Assembly (NCBI RefSeq): GCF_013283745.1
Contig: NZ_JABSTZ010000002.1
Span: forward strand, 558,001-622,000
Direction of reading: 5' to 3'
Origin: Aeromicrobium stalagmiti
GTDB lineage: Bacteria; Actinomycetota; Actinomycetes; Propionibacteriales; Nocardioidaceae
DNA: 64,000 bases
The translations under genes were made by a program, and so were the position numbers. Below, piece after piece: positions 50,522 through 59,193 of this stretch. Under the pieces are notes generated by a model. That model did no database searches. It had not been told where the DNA came from and saw nothing but the letters and a program-made list of their open reading frames with translations. Numbering within the stretch: the stretch's first letter is position 1; each line of letters begins with the position of its first letter.

Positions 50522-52828
50522 GTGGCTGATCGGATCGAAGCACCGCCGGCTGAGTCGAAGAACACCGACTCGGCCCCGGCTTCTGCGCGCGTGCGCAACC
50601 GTCTGGCGCGCATCGGTGGCAGCAAGGCCGCATCGCCCGACACGGTGCTCGACCCGCTGATCAAGATCTATCGGGCGACCCATCCCAAGGGCGACATCTC
50701 GGCCATCCAGAAGGCCTACGAGATCGCCGAGCGCATGCACGACGGGCAGAAGCGCAAGAGCGGCGATCCCTACATCACGCACCCCCTCGCGGTCACGACG
50801 ATCCTCGCCGAGCTCGGCATGACGACGCCCACGTTGTGCGCGGCACTGCTGCACGACACCGTCGAGGACACCCCCTACACGCTCGAGCAGCTGACGGCCG
50901 ACTTCGGTGAGGAGGTCCGTCACCTCGTCGACGGCGTGACCAAGCTCGACAAGGTCAAGTACGGCGACTCGGCGCAGTCCGAGACCATCCGCAAGATGGT
51001 CGTCGCGATGAGCCGCGACATCCGCGTCCTGGTCATCAAGCTCGCCGACCGCCTGCACAACATGCGCACGCTGCGCTACCTGCGCCAGGACAAGCAGGAG
51101 CGCATCGCCCGCGAGACGATCGAGATCTTCGCGCCGCTGGCCCACCGCCTCGGCATGAACACCATCAAGTGGGAGCTGGAGGACCTCGCGTTCGCGACCC
51201 TGCACCCCAAGGTCTACGACGAGATCGTCCGGCTCGTCGCCGACCGTGCGCCCTCGCGCGAGCAGTTCCTCGAGCGGGTCGTCGGCGACGTCGAGTCCGA
51301 CCTGCGCCACGTCAAGCTCAAGGCGACGGTGTCGAGCCGGCCCAAGCACTACTACTCGATCTACCAGAAGATGCTGGTCGGCGGCCGCGAGTTCTCCGAC
51401 ATCTTCGACCTCGTGGGAGTCCGCATCCTCGTCGACTCGGTCGCCGACTGCTACGGCGTCCTCGGCGTGCTGCACGCGCGCTGGAACCCGATCCCCGGAC
51501 GCTTCAAGGACTACATCTCGGTCCCGAAGTTCAACATGTACCAGTCGCTGCACACCACGGTCATCGGCCCGCAGGGCAAGGCTGTCGAGCTGCAGATCCG
51601 CACCTACGCGATGCACCGTCGCGCCGAGTACGGCGTCGCGGCGCACTGGAAGTACAAGGAGGACTCGTCCGCCGGGGTCAAGGGGGGCAAGGCGCCCGAC
51701 GGCAACGACATGCTGTGGCTGCGTGAGCTGCTTGACTGGCAGTCCGAGACCGAGGACTCGGTCGACTTCTTGGACTCCCTGCGCTTCGAGATCAACAACG
51801 CCGGGGTCTACGCCTACACCCCGCGCGGCGACCTCATCCAGCTTCCGGCCGACGCGACTCCGGTCGACTTCGCCTACGCCGTCCACACCGAGGTCGGTCA
51901 CGCCTGCATCGGTGCCCGCGTCAACGGTCGTCTGGTCTCGCTGGAGTCGACGCTCGAGAGCGGCGACGTCGTCGAGATCTTCACCTCCAAGTCGCCCGAC
52001 GCCGGCCCGAGCCGTGACTGGCTCGACTTCGTCGCGAGCCCCCGGGCCCGCAACAAGATCCGCCAGTGGTTCACCAAGGAGCGTCGTGAGGAGGCGATCG
52101 AGCGGGGCAAGGACCTGATCGCCAAGCAGATGCGCAAGGAGGGCCTCCCGCTCCACCGCCTGTTCAAGCACGAGACGCTCGCGACGGTCGCCCAGGAGCT
52201 GCACCTGCCCGACGTCTCGACGCTCTACGCCTCGGTGGGCGAGAGCAACGTCGGGGCGCAGAGCGTCGTCGACCGCGTGATCGACCTCGCCGGCGGACGC
52301 GAGGGGGCGCAGGAGGACCTCGCCGAGGCCACGACCCTGCCGGGGGTGGGCTCGCGTCGTCGCGCCGACACGGGCGATGCCGGGGTCATCGTCGAGGGGC
52401 TCGAGGGCGACGACGTCATGATCAAGCTCGCTCGCTGCTGCACGCCGGTGCCGGGCGACACGATCCAGGGCTTCGTGACCCGCGGCGCGGGTGTGTCGGT
52501 GCACCGCACCGACTGCGTCAACCTCATCTCGCTGCGCTCGCAGCCCGAGCGTCTGGTCTCGGTGCGGTGGGCGCCGACCGGCAAGAGCACGTTCCTCGTC
52601 GCGATCCAGGTCGAAGGGCTCGACCGGCCGCGTCTGCTCAGCGACATCACGCGGGTCATCTCCGACCAGCACGTCAACATCTTGTCGGCCTCGCTGTCGA
52701 CGGGCCGCGACCGCGTGGCCAAGTCGAAGTTCACCTTCGAGATGGCCGATCCCAAGCACCTGGGCCACGTCCTGAGCGCCGTGCGCACCGTCGAAGGCGT
52801 CTTCGACGTCTACCGCCTCACCCAATAA
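50522..52828 (+). CDS. rel: Bifunctional (p)ppGpp synthetase/hydrolase Rel
   Basis: 768 residues from GTG 50522. HD hydrolase domain about 60-215 ([34 protein letters not shown]), synthetase domain about 250-390 ([30 protein letters not shown]), TGS about 425-490 ([14 protein letters not shown]), helical and zinc-finger region with [10 protein letters not shown] and HRTDCVN, and a C-terminal ACT domain. Full-length and bifunctional, the master enzyme of the stringent response. Its stop directly meets the inverted 22-bp repeat array. Confidence 0.97.
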   Translation: MADRIEAPPAESKNTDSAPASARVRNRLARIGGSKAASPDTVLDPLIKIYRATHPKGDISAIQKAYEIAERMHDGQKRKSGDPYITHPLAVTTILAELGMTTPTLCAALLHDTVEDTPYTLEQLTADFGEEVRHLVDGVTKLDKVKYGDSAQSETIRKMVVAMSRDIRVLVIKLADRLHNMRTLRYLRQDKQERIARETIEIFAPLAHRLGMNTIKWELEDLAFATLHPKVYDEIVRLVADRAPSREQFLERVVGDVESDLRHVKLKATVSSRPKHYYSIYQKMLVGGREFSDIFDLVGVRILVDSVADCYGVLGVLHARWNPIPGRFKDYISVPKFNMYQSLHTTVIGPQGKAVELQIRTYAMHRRAEYGVAAHWKYKEDSSAGVKGGKAPDGNDMLWLRELLDWQSETEDSVDFLDSLRFEINNAGVYAYTPRGDLIQLPADATPVDFAYAVHTEVGHACIGARVNGRLVSLESTLESGDVVEIFTSKSPDAGPSRDWLDFVASPRARNKIRQWFTKERREEAIERGKDLIAKQMRKEGLPLHRLFKHETLATVAQELHLPDVSTLYASVGESNVGAQSVVDRVIDLAGGREGAQEDLAEATTLPGVGSRRRADTGDAGVIVEGLEGDDVMIKLARCCTPVPGDTIQGFVTRGAGVSVHRTDCVNLISLRSQPERLVSVRWAPTGKSTFLVAIQVEGLDRPRLLSDITRVISDQHVNILSASLSTGRDRVAKSKFTFEMADPKHLGHVLSAVRTVEGVFDVYRLTQ

Positions 52829-52895
52829 CGCTGACGAGACCCTTTCCGCCCCTCGGCGAGAGGCTTCTTGCCCCTCGAGGAGACCGTTGCCGCCC
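52829..52895 (+). repeat. Left array of a 22-bp tandem repeat (inverted with respect to the right array)
   Basis: Begins CGCTGACGAGACC (52829-52841), then units at 52842-52863 and 52864-52885 and a degenerate third from 52886. Units have the form [CG]TT[TC]C[CT][GT]-CCCCTCG-rich core-GAGAGG/GAGACC. It runs from the rel stop codon to the stop codon of the AbiEi-like gene. Confidence 0.8.
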
Positions 52896-53846
52896 TCAGG
52901 CGGCAGGTCGGCGGGACTTCGGCGCCAGCATGCCCCAGCGCCGCGGAAGCGGCGTGATGCCCAGCAGGGCTCCCAGCTCGTCCTCGAACGACGTGTCGGT
53001 CCCGAAGATGCGCGGATGGTTGCCGAGCACCCACCGCCACCCGAGGACGTCGCTCAGGTAGGCGCGTCGCTCGAGGTCGTGAGCCGCATGCTCGTCGTCG
53101 GTGTGGAACTCGCGACCGTCGTACTCCGTGCCGATCAGCAGCTCGGGATAGGGCAGGTCGATGAAGTACGACCGACCGAAGTCGTCGACGACCTCGAACT
53201 GGGGCTCGGGCGGGGGGAGGCCCGCGTCGAGGATGCGCAGCCGTTGCCACGACTCGCCCGGCGACTGCGCCCGTGGGTCGACGATGGCCGCGAGGCTTCG
53301 TGCCTGGACGATGCCGCGATAGCCCTTGCGCCGCGCGACGTAGTCGACGAGCTCGGGCACGTCGACGAGTCCGGCACGTGCCACGGCGTCGCCCGCTGCC
53401 AGGGCGTACGGCCTGTACATGCGTCTCAGCAGGTCGGACGTGGTGCGCAGCGGCGTGGTCAGCTGGACGCCGTCGACGACCTCGATGTCGTCATCGGTGA
53501 GGATCGCCTGGCGGCCGCGAGACCCGGTGCGCTCGACCCTGGCTCCGCTGTGCCGGACGACCATCGACGGCTCGAAGTCGTGGCGCCGCCCGGGTGCGAA
53601 GACCTCGACGCCGCGGACCCAGGCCGCTGTCTCGTCGCACACCACCGCGTTCGGCGGAGTGACCAGCCGGAGCGCCCGGAGCCTGGTCGCGCGGGAGTCA
53701 GGGACCTTGGCATCGAGGTAGACGCCGCGGAACTCGCGCCTGACCAGACCCTGCTCGAGGTGCAGGCGCAGGGCCTTGGCGGTGAGACCGAGATCGCGGG
53801 CCTGGGCCGGCGTGAAGGGATGACCGTCGTTCAGGAGCCATGACAT
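52896..53846 (-). CDS. AbiEi-like N-terminal domain protein with C-terminal Vsr/DUF559-like nuclease fold
   Basis: 316 residues from the ATG at 53846. Residues 1-60 resemble the winged helix of AbiEi-type regulators (FTPAQARDLGLTAKALRLHL, LVRREFRGVYLDA). The C-terminal ~110 residues contain PQFEVVDDFGRSYFIDLPYP, LLIGTEYDGREFHTD and RRAYLSDVLGWRWVLG, a pattern of a PDDEXK/very-short-patch-repair-like domain (D..E.D). Such proteins are frequent in actinomycetes and often called AbiEi antitoxins, though no toxin gene is adjacent. It is flanked by inverted 22-bp repeat arrays. Confidence 0.7.
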   Translation of the reverse strand: MSWLLNDGHPFTPAQARDLGLTAKALRLHLEQGLVRREFRGVYLDAKVPDSRATRLRALRLVTPPNAVVCDETAAWVRGVEVFAPGRRHDFEPSMVVRHSGARVERTGSRGRQAILTDDDIEVVDGVQLTTPLRTTSDLLRRMYRPYALAAGDAVARAGLVDVPELVDYVARRKGYRGIVQARSLAAIVDPRAQSPGESWQRLRILDAGLPPPEPQFEVVDDFGRSYFIDLPYPELLIGTEYDGREFHTDDEHAAHDLERRAYLSDVLGWRWVLGNHPRIFGTDTSFEDELGALLGITPLPRRWGMLAPKSRRPAA

Positions 53847-53898
53847 GCATGGGATCTCATCGTCATCGCGCGCCGGCGTCGAGTCGTCCGTCCACAGG

Positions 53899-53977
53899 GA
53901 GCCCATCGAGGGGCGGGAACGCTCTCGCGAAGGGGCGGCAACCCTCTCCTCGAGGGGCGGGAACGGTCTCGTCAGCG
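53899..53977 (-). repeat. Right array of the 22-bp tandem repeat
   Basis: Read on the minus strand it begins CGCTGACGAGACC (53977-53965), then units at 53964-53943, 53942-53921 and 53920-53899. The first unit, split, is GTTCCCGCCCC + TCGAGGAGAGG. Its end abuts the stop codon of the acyltransferase gene at 53978. Mirror image of the left array. Confidence 0.85.
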
Positions 53978-56473
53978 TCAGGTGGGGATGAGCTTGAAGA
54001 GGAACCTGCGGGTCACCATGAGCCAGATGGCGGCGAGCACGGCGGTGTGGACCAGGGTGCCCTGCCACCAGCTCATCCGGTCCAGACCGGGGACGTTGCC
54101 GACGGCCAGCACGAAGAAGACGTGCACGATGAAGACGTAGAGGCTCGCCGTGCCCAGCGGCACGTAGAACCAGCCGAAGACCCGGTTGAGCGGCAGCCAG
54201 CACGCCGTGAGCAGCGCGTAGGCCGTCACGAGCACCAGGACCAGGTCGAGCAGCCGGCCGGCCTGCAGGTTGGTGCGCTGGTAGAGGTGGGGATAGAGCC
54301 AGTCGTACGTGCCCTGGTCGGTGAACGGCACCGTGAACCCGAGATGCTGCCCGGCCCACAGGAGGGCGAGCGTGCCGGCGTAGCCGGCGACGAGCACCGA
54401 GACCAGCGCGATGCCCCGGCGGGTGACGAGCGCTGCGGTGATCTGGCGACGGTAGTAACCGATGACGAGGCCGTGCGTGAAGGCGATCTGCCACGACAGG
54501 AGCGGGAAGACGACCTCGAACTGCGACGGCAGCGGATGCCAGTGGGTCTGCGCCTCAACGAGGTAGAGCACCCAGCTGACACCGAGCACGATCCACCACA
54601 TCCGGCGGCGGATCAGCCACATCAGCGCGGGCACGAGCAGCGAGAGCACCACGAAGAGCCCCATGATGTTGAAGACCCACGGGCCCATCTCGAGCAGGAG
54701 GAACTGCTGGACGGCGTACCACGGTGGTGGGTAGTCGAACAGGCGCGGGAAGTTGCCGTAGAGGTCGTAGACCTGGCCGGCCGACGTGGTGCCGTCGGCG
54801 CCGGTGCCGCGGTCGGTGAAGGTCGTGACGACGCGGGCCGACACCCCCGGGAGCAGCCCGATGAGCCACACGAGCGTCACGACGGCGAGTGCGGTGACGT
54901 ACTGCTTGCGCGCACGCCGCAGCGCCCCCACGGCCGCGCCCCACTCGCCGAGGCGCTTGACGCCGATCGGGTAGACCATGCCGAGGACGACGCCCGACAG
55001 CAGGACGAACATCTCCGCGCCGGTGATCGCGCCGATCGCGTTGAGGGTCACGTACGAGTAGGGGCCCGCGACCTCGATGTGGGTGACGACGACGGCCACG
55101 ATCGTCCATCCGCGCAGGAAGTCGAGGCGTCGGTCGCGCGGGTCGTCCTCGGGGGAATAGCGCCACTGGGGCCGCCAGCGCGTCGCGGCCCCGGCCAGCA
55201 TGAAGAGGCCGAGCGCGAGCACGGTGCACGCGACGATCCAACCCATCTGGTCGGTCGTGCCGGGCCGCTCGCGATACTGCGTCGTGGCCTCGTTGGCCGT
55301 CTCCTGGTCGAGCGCCCGGGTGACCGGCCCCGTCAGCAGGCCGTCGCGCGCCAGGTCGGTGCGCAGGGCGTCGGCGAGCTCACCGGTGTGGGTCGCACGC
55401 CAGTCGACGACCAGGCCGTCGACCTCCTCCTCGGGTCGCTGCTTCTCCAGCCAGGCGAAGGCGGCGATGTTGGGGTGGGTGAGCCGGATCGTCGGGTCGA
55501 ACAGCTGGCTCCACCAGTCGCGCTTGACCGTGAGCTCGGGATCGCCGCCCTTGCTGCCGGGAATCGTCAGGATGCCGGTCTCGATGGCGAACGGCGCCCC
55601 GGTGTCGCGCGAGAACCGGTCGTAGAACGGCACCCGGTCGCTCGGTGCGTCCGATCCGTAGCCGTAGGTCTCGGCGAGCCTGGCCTCGACCTCGCCGGGA
55701 CGAGCCTGCAGGCCGTCGCCGAAGTCGGGTCGTCGACCGAAGTGGTACATCGTGGTGCCGACCCAGTCGACGGCGTCGGCGCCGGGGTAGTAGGGGCCGT
55801 ACGGGTCGTCCCGGGCGTCGACCTTGCCGTCGCCGGACGTGTCGAGCTGGGCTGCGACCCGCGGACCCGATCCGGGCACAGCGCCGTACGCCTTGCCGAA
55901 CGGGTAGCCGGCACCGTAGGCCACCGTCCAGAGCATCGCCGAGTGCGGCGCCAGGCCGTGGACCTGCTTCGCCACGGTGCGGAAGGCCGCCCTGTAGGCG
56001 TCGGGCTGCTGGCCCCACGTGGTCCACGAGCCGTTCATCTCCGGGGCGAACCGCACCAGGAAGATCGTGCCGTGCCGTTGGTGGAGCCGCTCGAGCTGGC
56101 GGGCCAACGACCGGGCGTCACGGCCGGTGAGGTCGTCGAGCGGCTTCGTCGGCTCGAGCGTCAGCTGCGCGACGCTGCCGTACGGGGCGGCCTGCTCGAC
56201 GAACTGCCGCAGGTAGGTGCTGTCGTCGCTGGACAACGGGTAGCGGACGGCCTGCCCGTACAGCGATGGTCCGGTGCCGAGCCGCTCGGCGTACTGCGTG
56301 GCGCCGTCGGTGGTCCAGTCGAGGACCGGCCCGAACCACGGCTCGCGGGTGGGTGCCGGCACGGGACTGGGGCTCACGGCACCGGCCGACACAGGTGCGA
56401 GGACGAGCAACGCAGTCAGCAGCGCGAGCAACGCTGCTGGTACGCCGTGCCGGCCCCCCGATCGACGAGTCAT
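53978..56473 (-). CDS. Secreted glycosidase-like domain fused to an OpgC-type membrane acyltransferase
   Basis: 831 residues. Signal peptide 1-31, then a GH26-like region (about 40-380) with FLVRFAPEMNGSWTTWGQQP, whose Glu matches the GH26 acid/base position, and PFAIETGILTIPG as a possible second Glu. From about 395 there are some ten membrane helices with RRLDFLRGWTIVAVVVTHI, the OpgC/acyltransferase-3 start motif. It may trim and acylate the polymer made by the operon's glycosyltransferase. Its ATG overlaps the preceding stop as ATGA. Confidence 0.8.
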   Translation of the reverse strand: MTRRSGGRHGVPAALLALLTALLVLAPVSAGAVSPSPVPAPTREPWFGPVLDWTTDGATQYAERLGTGPSLYGQAVRYPLSSDDSTYLRQFVEQAAPYGSVAQLTLEPTKPLDDLTGRDARSLARQLERLHQRHGTIFLVRFAPEMNGSWTTWGQQPDAYRAAFRTVAKQVHGLAPHSAMLWTVAYGAGYPFGKAYGAVPGSGPRVAAQLDTSGDGKVDARDDPYGPYYPGADAVDWVGTTMYHFGRRPDFGDGLQARPGEVEARLAETYGYGSDAPSDRVPFYDRFSRDTGAPFAIETGILTIPGSKGGDPELTVKRDWWSQLFDPTIRLTHPNIAAFAWLEKQRPEEEVDGLVVDWRATHTGELADALRTDLARDGLLTGPVTRALDQETANEATTQYRERPGTTDQMGWIVACTVLALGLFMLAGAATRWRPQWRYSPEDDPRDRRLDFLRGWTIVAVVVTHIEVAGPYSYVTLNAIGAITGAEMFVLLSGVVLGMVYPIGVKRLGEWGAAVGALRRARKQYVTALAVVTLVWLIGLLPGVSARVVTTFTDRGTGADGTTSAGQVYDLYGNFPRLFDYPPPWYAVQQFLLLEMGPWVFNIMGLFVVLSLLVPALMWLIRRRMWWIVLGVSWVLYLVEAQTHWHPLPSQFEVVFPLLSWQIAFTHGLVIGYYRRQITAALVTRRGIALVSVLVAGYAGTLALLWAGQHLGFTVPFTDQGTYDWLYPHLYQRTNLQAGRLLDLVLVLVTAYALLTACWLPLNRVFGWFYVPLGTASLYVFIVHVFFVLAVGNVPGLDRMSWWQGTLVHTAVLAAIWLMVTRRFLFKLIPT

Positions 56474-56904
56474 TCCGATCGGCGGCAGGTGATGCGCCAG
56501 ATGTTGAGGCCGTCATGGCGCTCGTGCGAGATCTCGTCGACCGTGGCCAGCGCGAGCGCCAGCCCCCGTCCGTCCTCGGCGTCCTCGCCGGGCATGGAGA
56601 TCTGCTCGAAGTCGATCTGGACGGGTCGCCCGTCGTCGCGGAACTCCGCGGCGAGCTCGCCTCGATCTCCGCGCAGGACGATGTCGAAGCTGCGCGGCTC
56701 GTCGCTGGGGGGATCGGTGCGCCTGGAGTGCTCGAGGATGTTGCCGGCGACCTCGATGACCGCGGTCTCGAACCGGATGCGGTCGACCATCGACGTGTCG
56801 GGCACCTCGTCGAAGAGGCGGGCGACGAGGTCGTGCACCTCGTCGAGCGACGCCGGGCCGAGGGGCGCGACCATCGTGAGCGTCACGGCCGATTCGTCAG
56901 CCAC
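56470..56904 (-). CDS. Anti-sigma-factor-type serine kinase (RsbW-like HATPase)
   Basis: 144 residues from GTG 56904. N-box ETAVIEVAGNILEHSR near residue 45, G1 box FRDDGRPV and G2 DGRGLALALATVDEI near residue 112 of the GHKL ATPase fold. It would phosphorylate or bind the STAS protein encoded just before it. It overlaps the STAS gene by eight bases and the acyltransferase gene by four. Confidence 0.88.
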   Translation of the reverse strand: MADESAVTLTMVAPLGPASLDEVHDLVARLFDEVPDTSMVDRIRFETAVIEVAGNILEHSRRTDPPSDEPRSFDIVLRGDRGELAAEFRDDGRPVQIDFEQISMPGEDAEDGRGLALALATVDEISHERHDGLNIWRITCRRSE

Positions 56905-57235
56905 GGTCGAAGGCCTCCTCCACGGAGTCGCGCGGGCGCAGGACCTTGTCGAGGTTGGTGAGGCGCAGGATCGTCAGGACCTGCTCGTTGGGTGCCGCGA
57001 TGCGCAGGTCGCCTCCGGCCTGTCGGGTCGACTTGAGACCGGCGATCAGCGCCCCGAGGCCTGAGGAGTCCATGAACTCCGTCGCCGAGAGATCGACGGC
57101 GATGCGCGGGGTGCCGCTGTCGACGAGCCCGGCGATGGCCTCGGTCAGCTGGCGAGCCGACACCATGGTCAACCGGCCGACAGGGCGGATGACACCGACC
57201 CCCTGATCGCTGCGCTCGACCGTGAACTCCGTCAT
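56897..57235 (-). CDS. STAS-domain anti-anti-sigma-type protein
   Basis: 112 residues, a single STAS domain. The phosphoacceptor motif is FMDSSGLGALIAGLK with the conserved Asp-Ser-Ser near residue 56. VGVIRPVGRLTMVSARQL and LRLTNLDKVLRP are family strands and helices. Switch protein between the HATPase kinase and the SpoIIE phosphatase; its end target may be the glycosyltransferase rather than a sigma factor, as no sigma gene is in the operon. Confidence 0.92.
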   Translation of the reverse strand: MTEFTVERSDQGVGVIRPVGRLTMVSARQLTEAIAGLVDSGTPRIAVDLSATEFMDSSGLGALIAGLKSTRQAGGDLRIAAPNEQVLTILRLTNLDKVLRPRDSVEEAFDRG

Positions 57236-59190
57236 GAAGGCTCCTTCTCGTGGATGTCGTCGGGCTGGTAGCCGCGGTAGAGCGCGGCCTGGATGAGGAC
57301 GCTGAAGATCAGCAGGTCGAACACGACCCACACGATGTTGACCCAGGTGCCGAGCGGGTCGGCCTCCCCGGTTGCCAGGCGTGCAATGCCGGCCGCCGAG
57401 GCGAGCACCAGCAGCGCCATCGCCCACAGCTGGGGCTTGATGAGGTGCCACGGCGGGCCCTGGCGTTCCTGGCGGGTCTTGGGAGTCACCGCGAAGTCGA
57501 GGCTGCGACCCAGGAACACGTTGCCGAACGCCGAGGTGAACGACTTGATCCACACCGGGAACAGGGCCAACGAGTACTGCTGCCCGCGCCAGGTCTTGGC
57601 GCCACGACCGACGACGAAGAAGAGCAGCTGGTTGACCACGAGGAACGGGATGAGCCGCGCGAAGAAGTCGCTGCCGAGCGAGTCGACCGGCAGGACGCCG
57701 ATCGTCAGGTAGACGATCGGCGCGGCGATGTAGACGAGTGCTGCGAACCCCGACAGATAGCTCCACATCGTCGACCAGTACATGAGGCGCTGGGCGATCG
57801 TCAGACCACGCTGCGTGAGGGGGTTCTCGCGGAACATGACCTGCACGGTGCCCTGGGCCCAGCGCAGGCGCTGGGTCAGCATCGTGCCGAGGTCCTCCGG
57901 CGCGAGGCCGTAGGCGAGCGTCTCGTGGTGGTAGACCGAGCGCCAGCCCATCGTGTGCAGGCGCATGCAGGTCGCCATGTCCTCGGTGACCGAGATCGTC
58001 GCCAGCGGCATGATGGGCTGGGCCTCGTGCCCGCGATCGACGTCGATCGCCCCGATCAGCGCGCGGACGGTCTCGAGCGCGCCGAGTGGCGACCAGTCGC
58101 GGTGCGACATCTGGTCGAGCGCCGTCATGTCGATGACGGCCAGACCACCGTCGATGTCGTCGATGTGGTCGGACATGGTCTCGATCGCCGCGAGGTCGGC
58201 CTGCAGGGCGCGCATGTCGGACTCGACCAGACCGCGGCTGATGGCGTCGACCCGCTGCTGGAAGCGATAGGTGACGTCGGCGATCGCCAGCCCGCGCCGC
58301 AGCTCGCGCTGCGCCCGTCCGACGTCGTAGGCGACCTCGTCGAGCGAGGCGCGCAGGTGCTCGTCGGCGGGCGTCAGCTGCTTCGTGGCCTTGGCCAGGA
58401 CAGCCTTGGACGTCCGCAGGGCCCGGTTGACGGACACCTCGACCTCGCCGACGTAGCGGGCCACGCCGAGCTGCATCAGTGCCTCGCGGCGGATGACGGC
58501 GTTGGAGCCGCAGAAGAACGCGGCGTTCCAGCCGTCCTTGCCCTGCTGGATGGGGCCATAGAAAAGGGGAGCCTGGCTGCCGAGCGGATCGCTGTCGGGC
58601 ACGTTGGTGAAGACCTGGGGCGTCTGGACCAGCGCCACCTGCTCGTCGCGGAAGTAGCCGAGCGTGCGGTCGAGGATGTTCGGCTCGGGGATCTGGTCGG
58701 CGTCGAGGATCAGGAGGAACTCGCCCTCGGTCGCCATCAGGGCGTTGTTGATGTTGCCGGCCTTGGCGTGGCGCGGCCGGTCGATCCAGTCCTCGGAGCG
58801 CCGGATCCAGCCGATGCCGTTGGCCTCGGCCCACGCGCCGAGCTCGGCCCGGTTGCCGTCGTCGAGCAGCCAGGTCTCGTGCGGGTGGGTGATGGCCTGG
58901 GCCGCGAGCGCGGTCTTCTGCACCAGGTCGAGCGGCTCGTTGTAGGTCGTGATGAACACGTCGACCGTCGCGCCCTCGGGCGGCGCGTCGGGCTCGCCGC
59001 GACGCTTGACGCGCCACATCGTGAGCCCGAAGAGCAGGGAGTCGATGAGGCTGTAGGTCTCGGCGATCACGAGGGGAACGGCGATCCACCACGCGTCCCA
59101 GTTGAGGGAGAACAGCCAGCGCCACACGACGTAGTTGATGCCGAGCATCGCGGTGACGAGCACCAAGAGGCGCAGGAGCCAGGTCCGCAT
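57232..59190 (-). CDS. Family 2 processive glycosyltransferase (cellulose-synthase-like) with a large insertion
   Basis: 652 residues. Two N-terminal helices (5-55), then the GT2 core: DVFITTYNEP (78-87), LLDDGNR (Asp110/111), HAKAGNINNAL, LILDADQIPEP (DxD 163-165), FFCGSNAVIRREAL (225-238), TED 402-404 and QRLRW 440-444. A C-terminal membrane block of about five helices forms the export channel. Between 245 and 398 is a helical, charged insertion absent from BcsA-type enzymes. No PilZ domain, so control is probably not by c-di-GMP but by the partner-switch genes in the operon. Polymer unknown. Confidence 0.9.
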   Translation of the reverse strand: MRTWLLRLLVLVTAMLGINYVVWRWLFSLNWDAWWIAVPLVIAETYSLIDSLLFGLTMWRVKRRGEPDAPPEGATVDVFITTYNEPLDLVQKTALAAQAITHPHETWLLDDGNRAELGAWAEANGIGWIRRSEDWIDRPRHAKAGNINNALMATEGEFLLILDADQIPEPNILDRTLGYFRDEQVALVQTPQVFTNVPDSDPLGSQAPLFYGPIQQGKDGWNAAFFCGSNAVIRREALMQLGVARYVGEVEVSVNRALRTSKAVLAKATKQLTPADEHLRASLDEVAYDVGRAQRELRRGLAIADVTYRFQQRVDAISRGLVESDMRALQADLAAIETMSDHIDDIDGGLAVIDMTALDQMSHRDWSPLGALETVRALIGAIDVDRGHEAQPIMPLATISVTEDMATCMRLHTMGWRSVYHHETLAYGLAPEDLGTMLTQRLRWAQGTVQVMFRENPLTQRGLTIAQRLMYWSTMWSYLSGFAALVYIAAPIVYLTIGVLPVDSLGSDFFARLIPFLVVNQLLFFVVGRGAKTWRGQQYSLALFPVWIKSFTSAFGNVFLGRSLDFAVTPKTRQERQGPPWHLIKPQLWAMALLVLASAAGIARLATGEADPLGTWVNIVWVVFDLLIFSVLIQAALYRGYQPDDIHEKEPS

Positions 59191-59193
59191 GGT

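Noticed and set aside
52829-52895. CRISPR array in the 22-bp repeats
   Set aside because: Units are tandem without unique spacers and occur as inverted pairs around a gene.
53840-57064. A 1,074-codon plus-strand open frame
   Set aside because: Antisense shadow of the glycosidase-acyltransferase, HATPase and STAS genes; low-complexity composition and no ribosome site.
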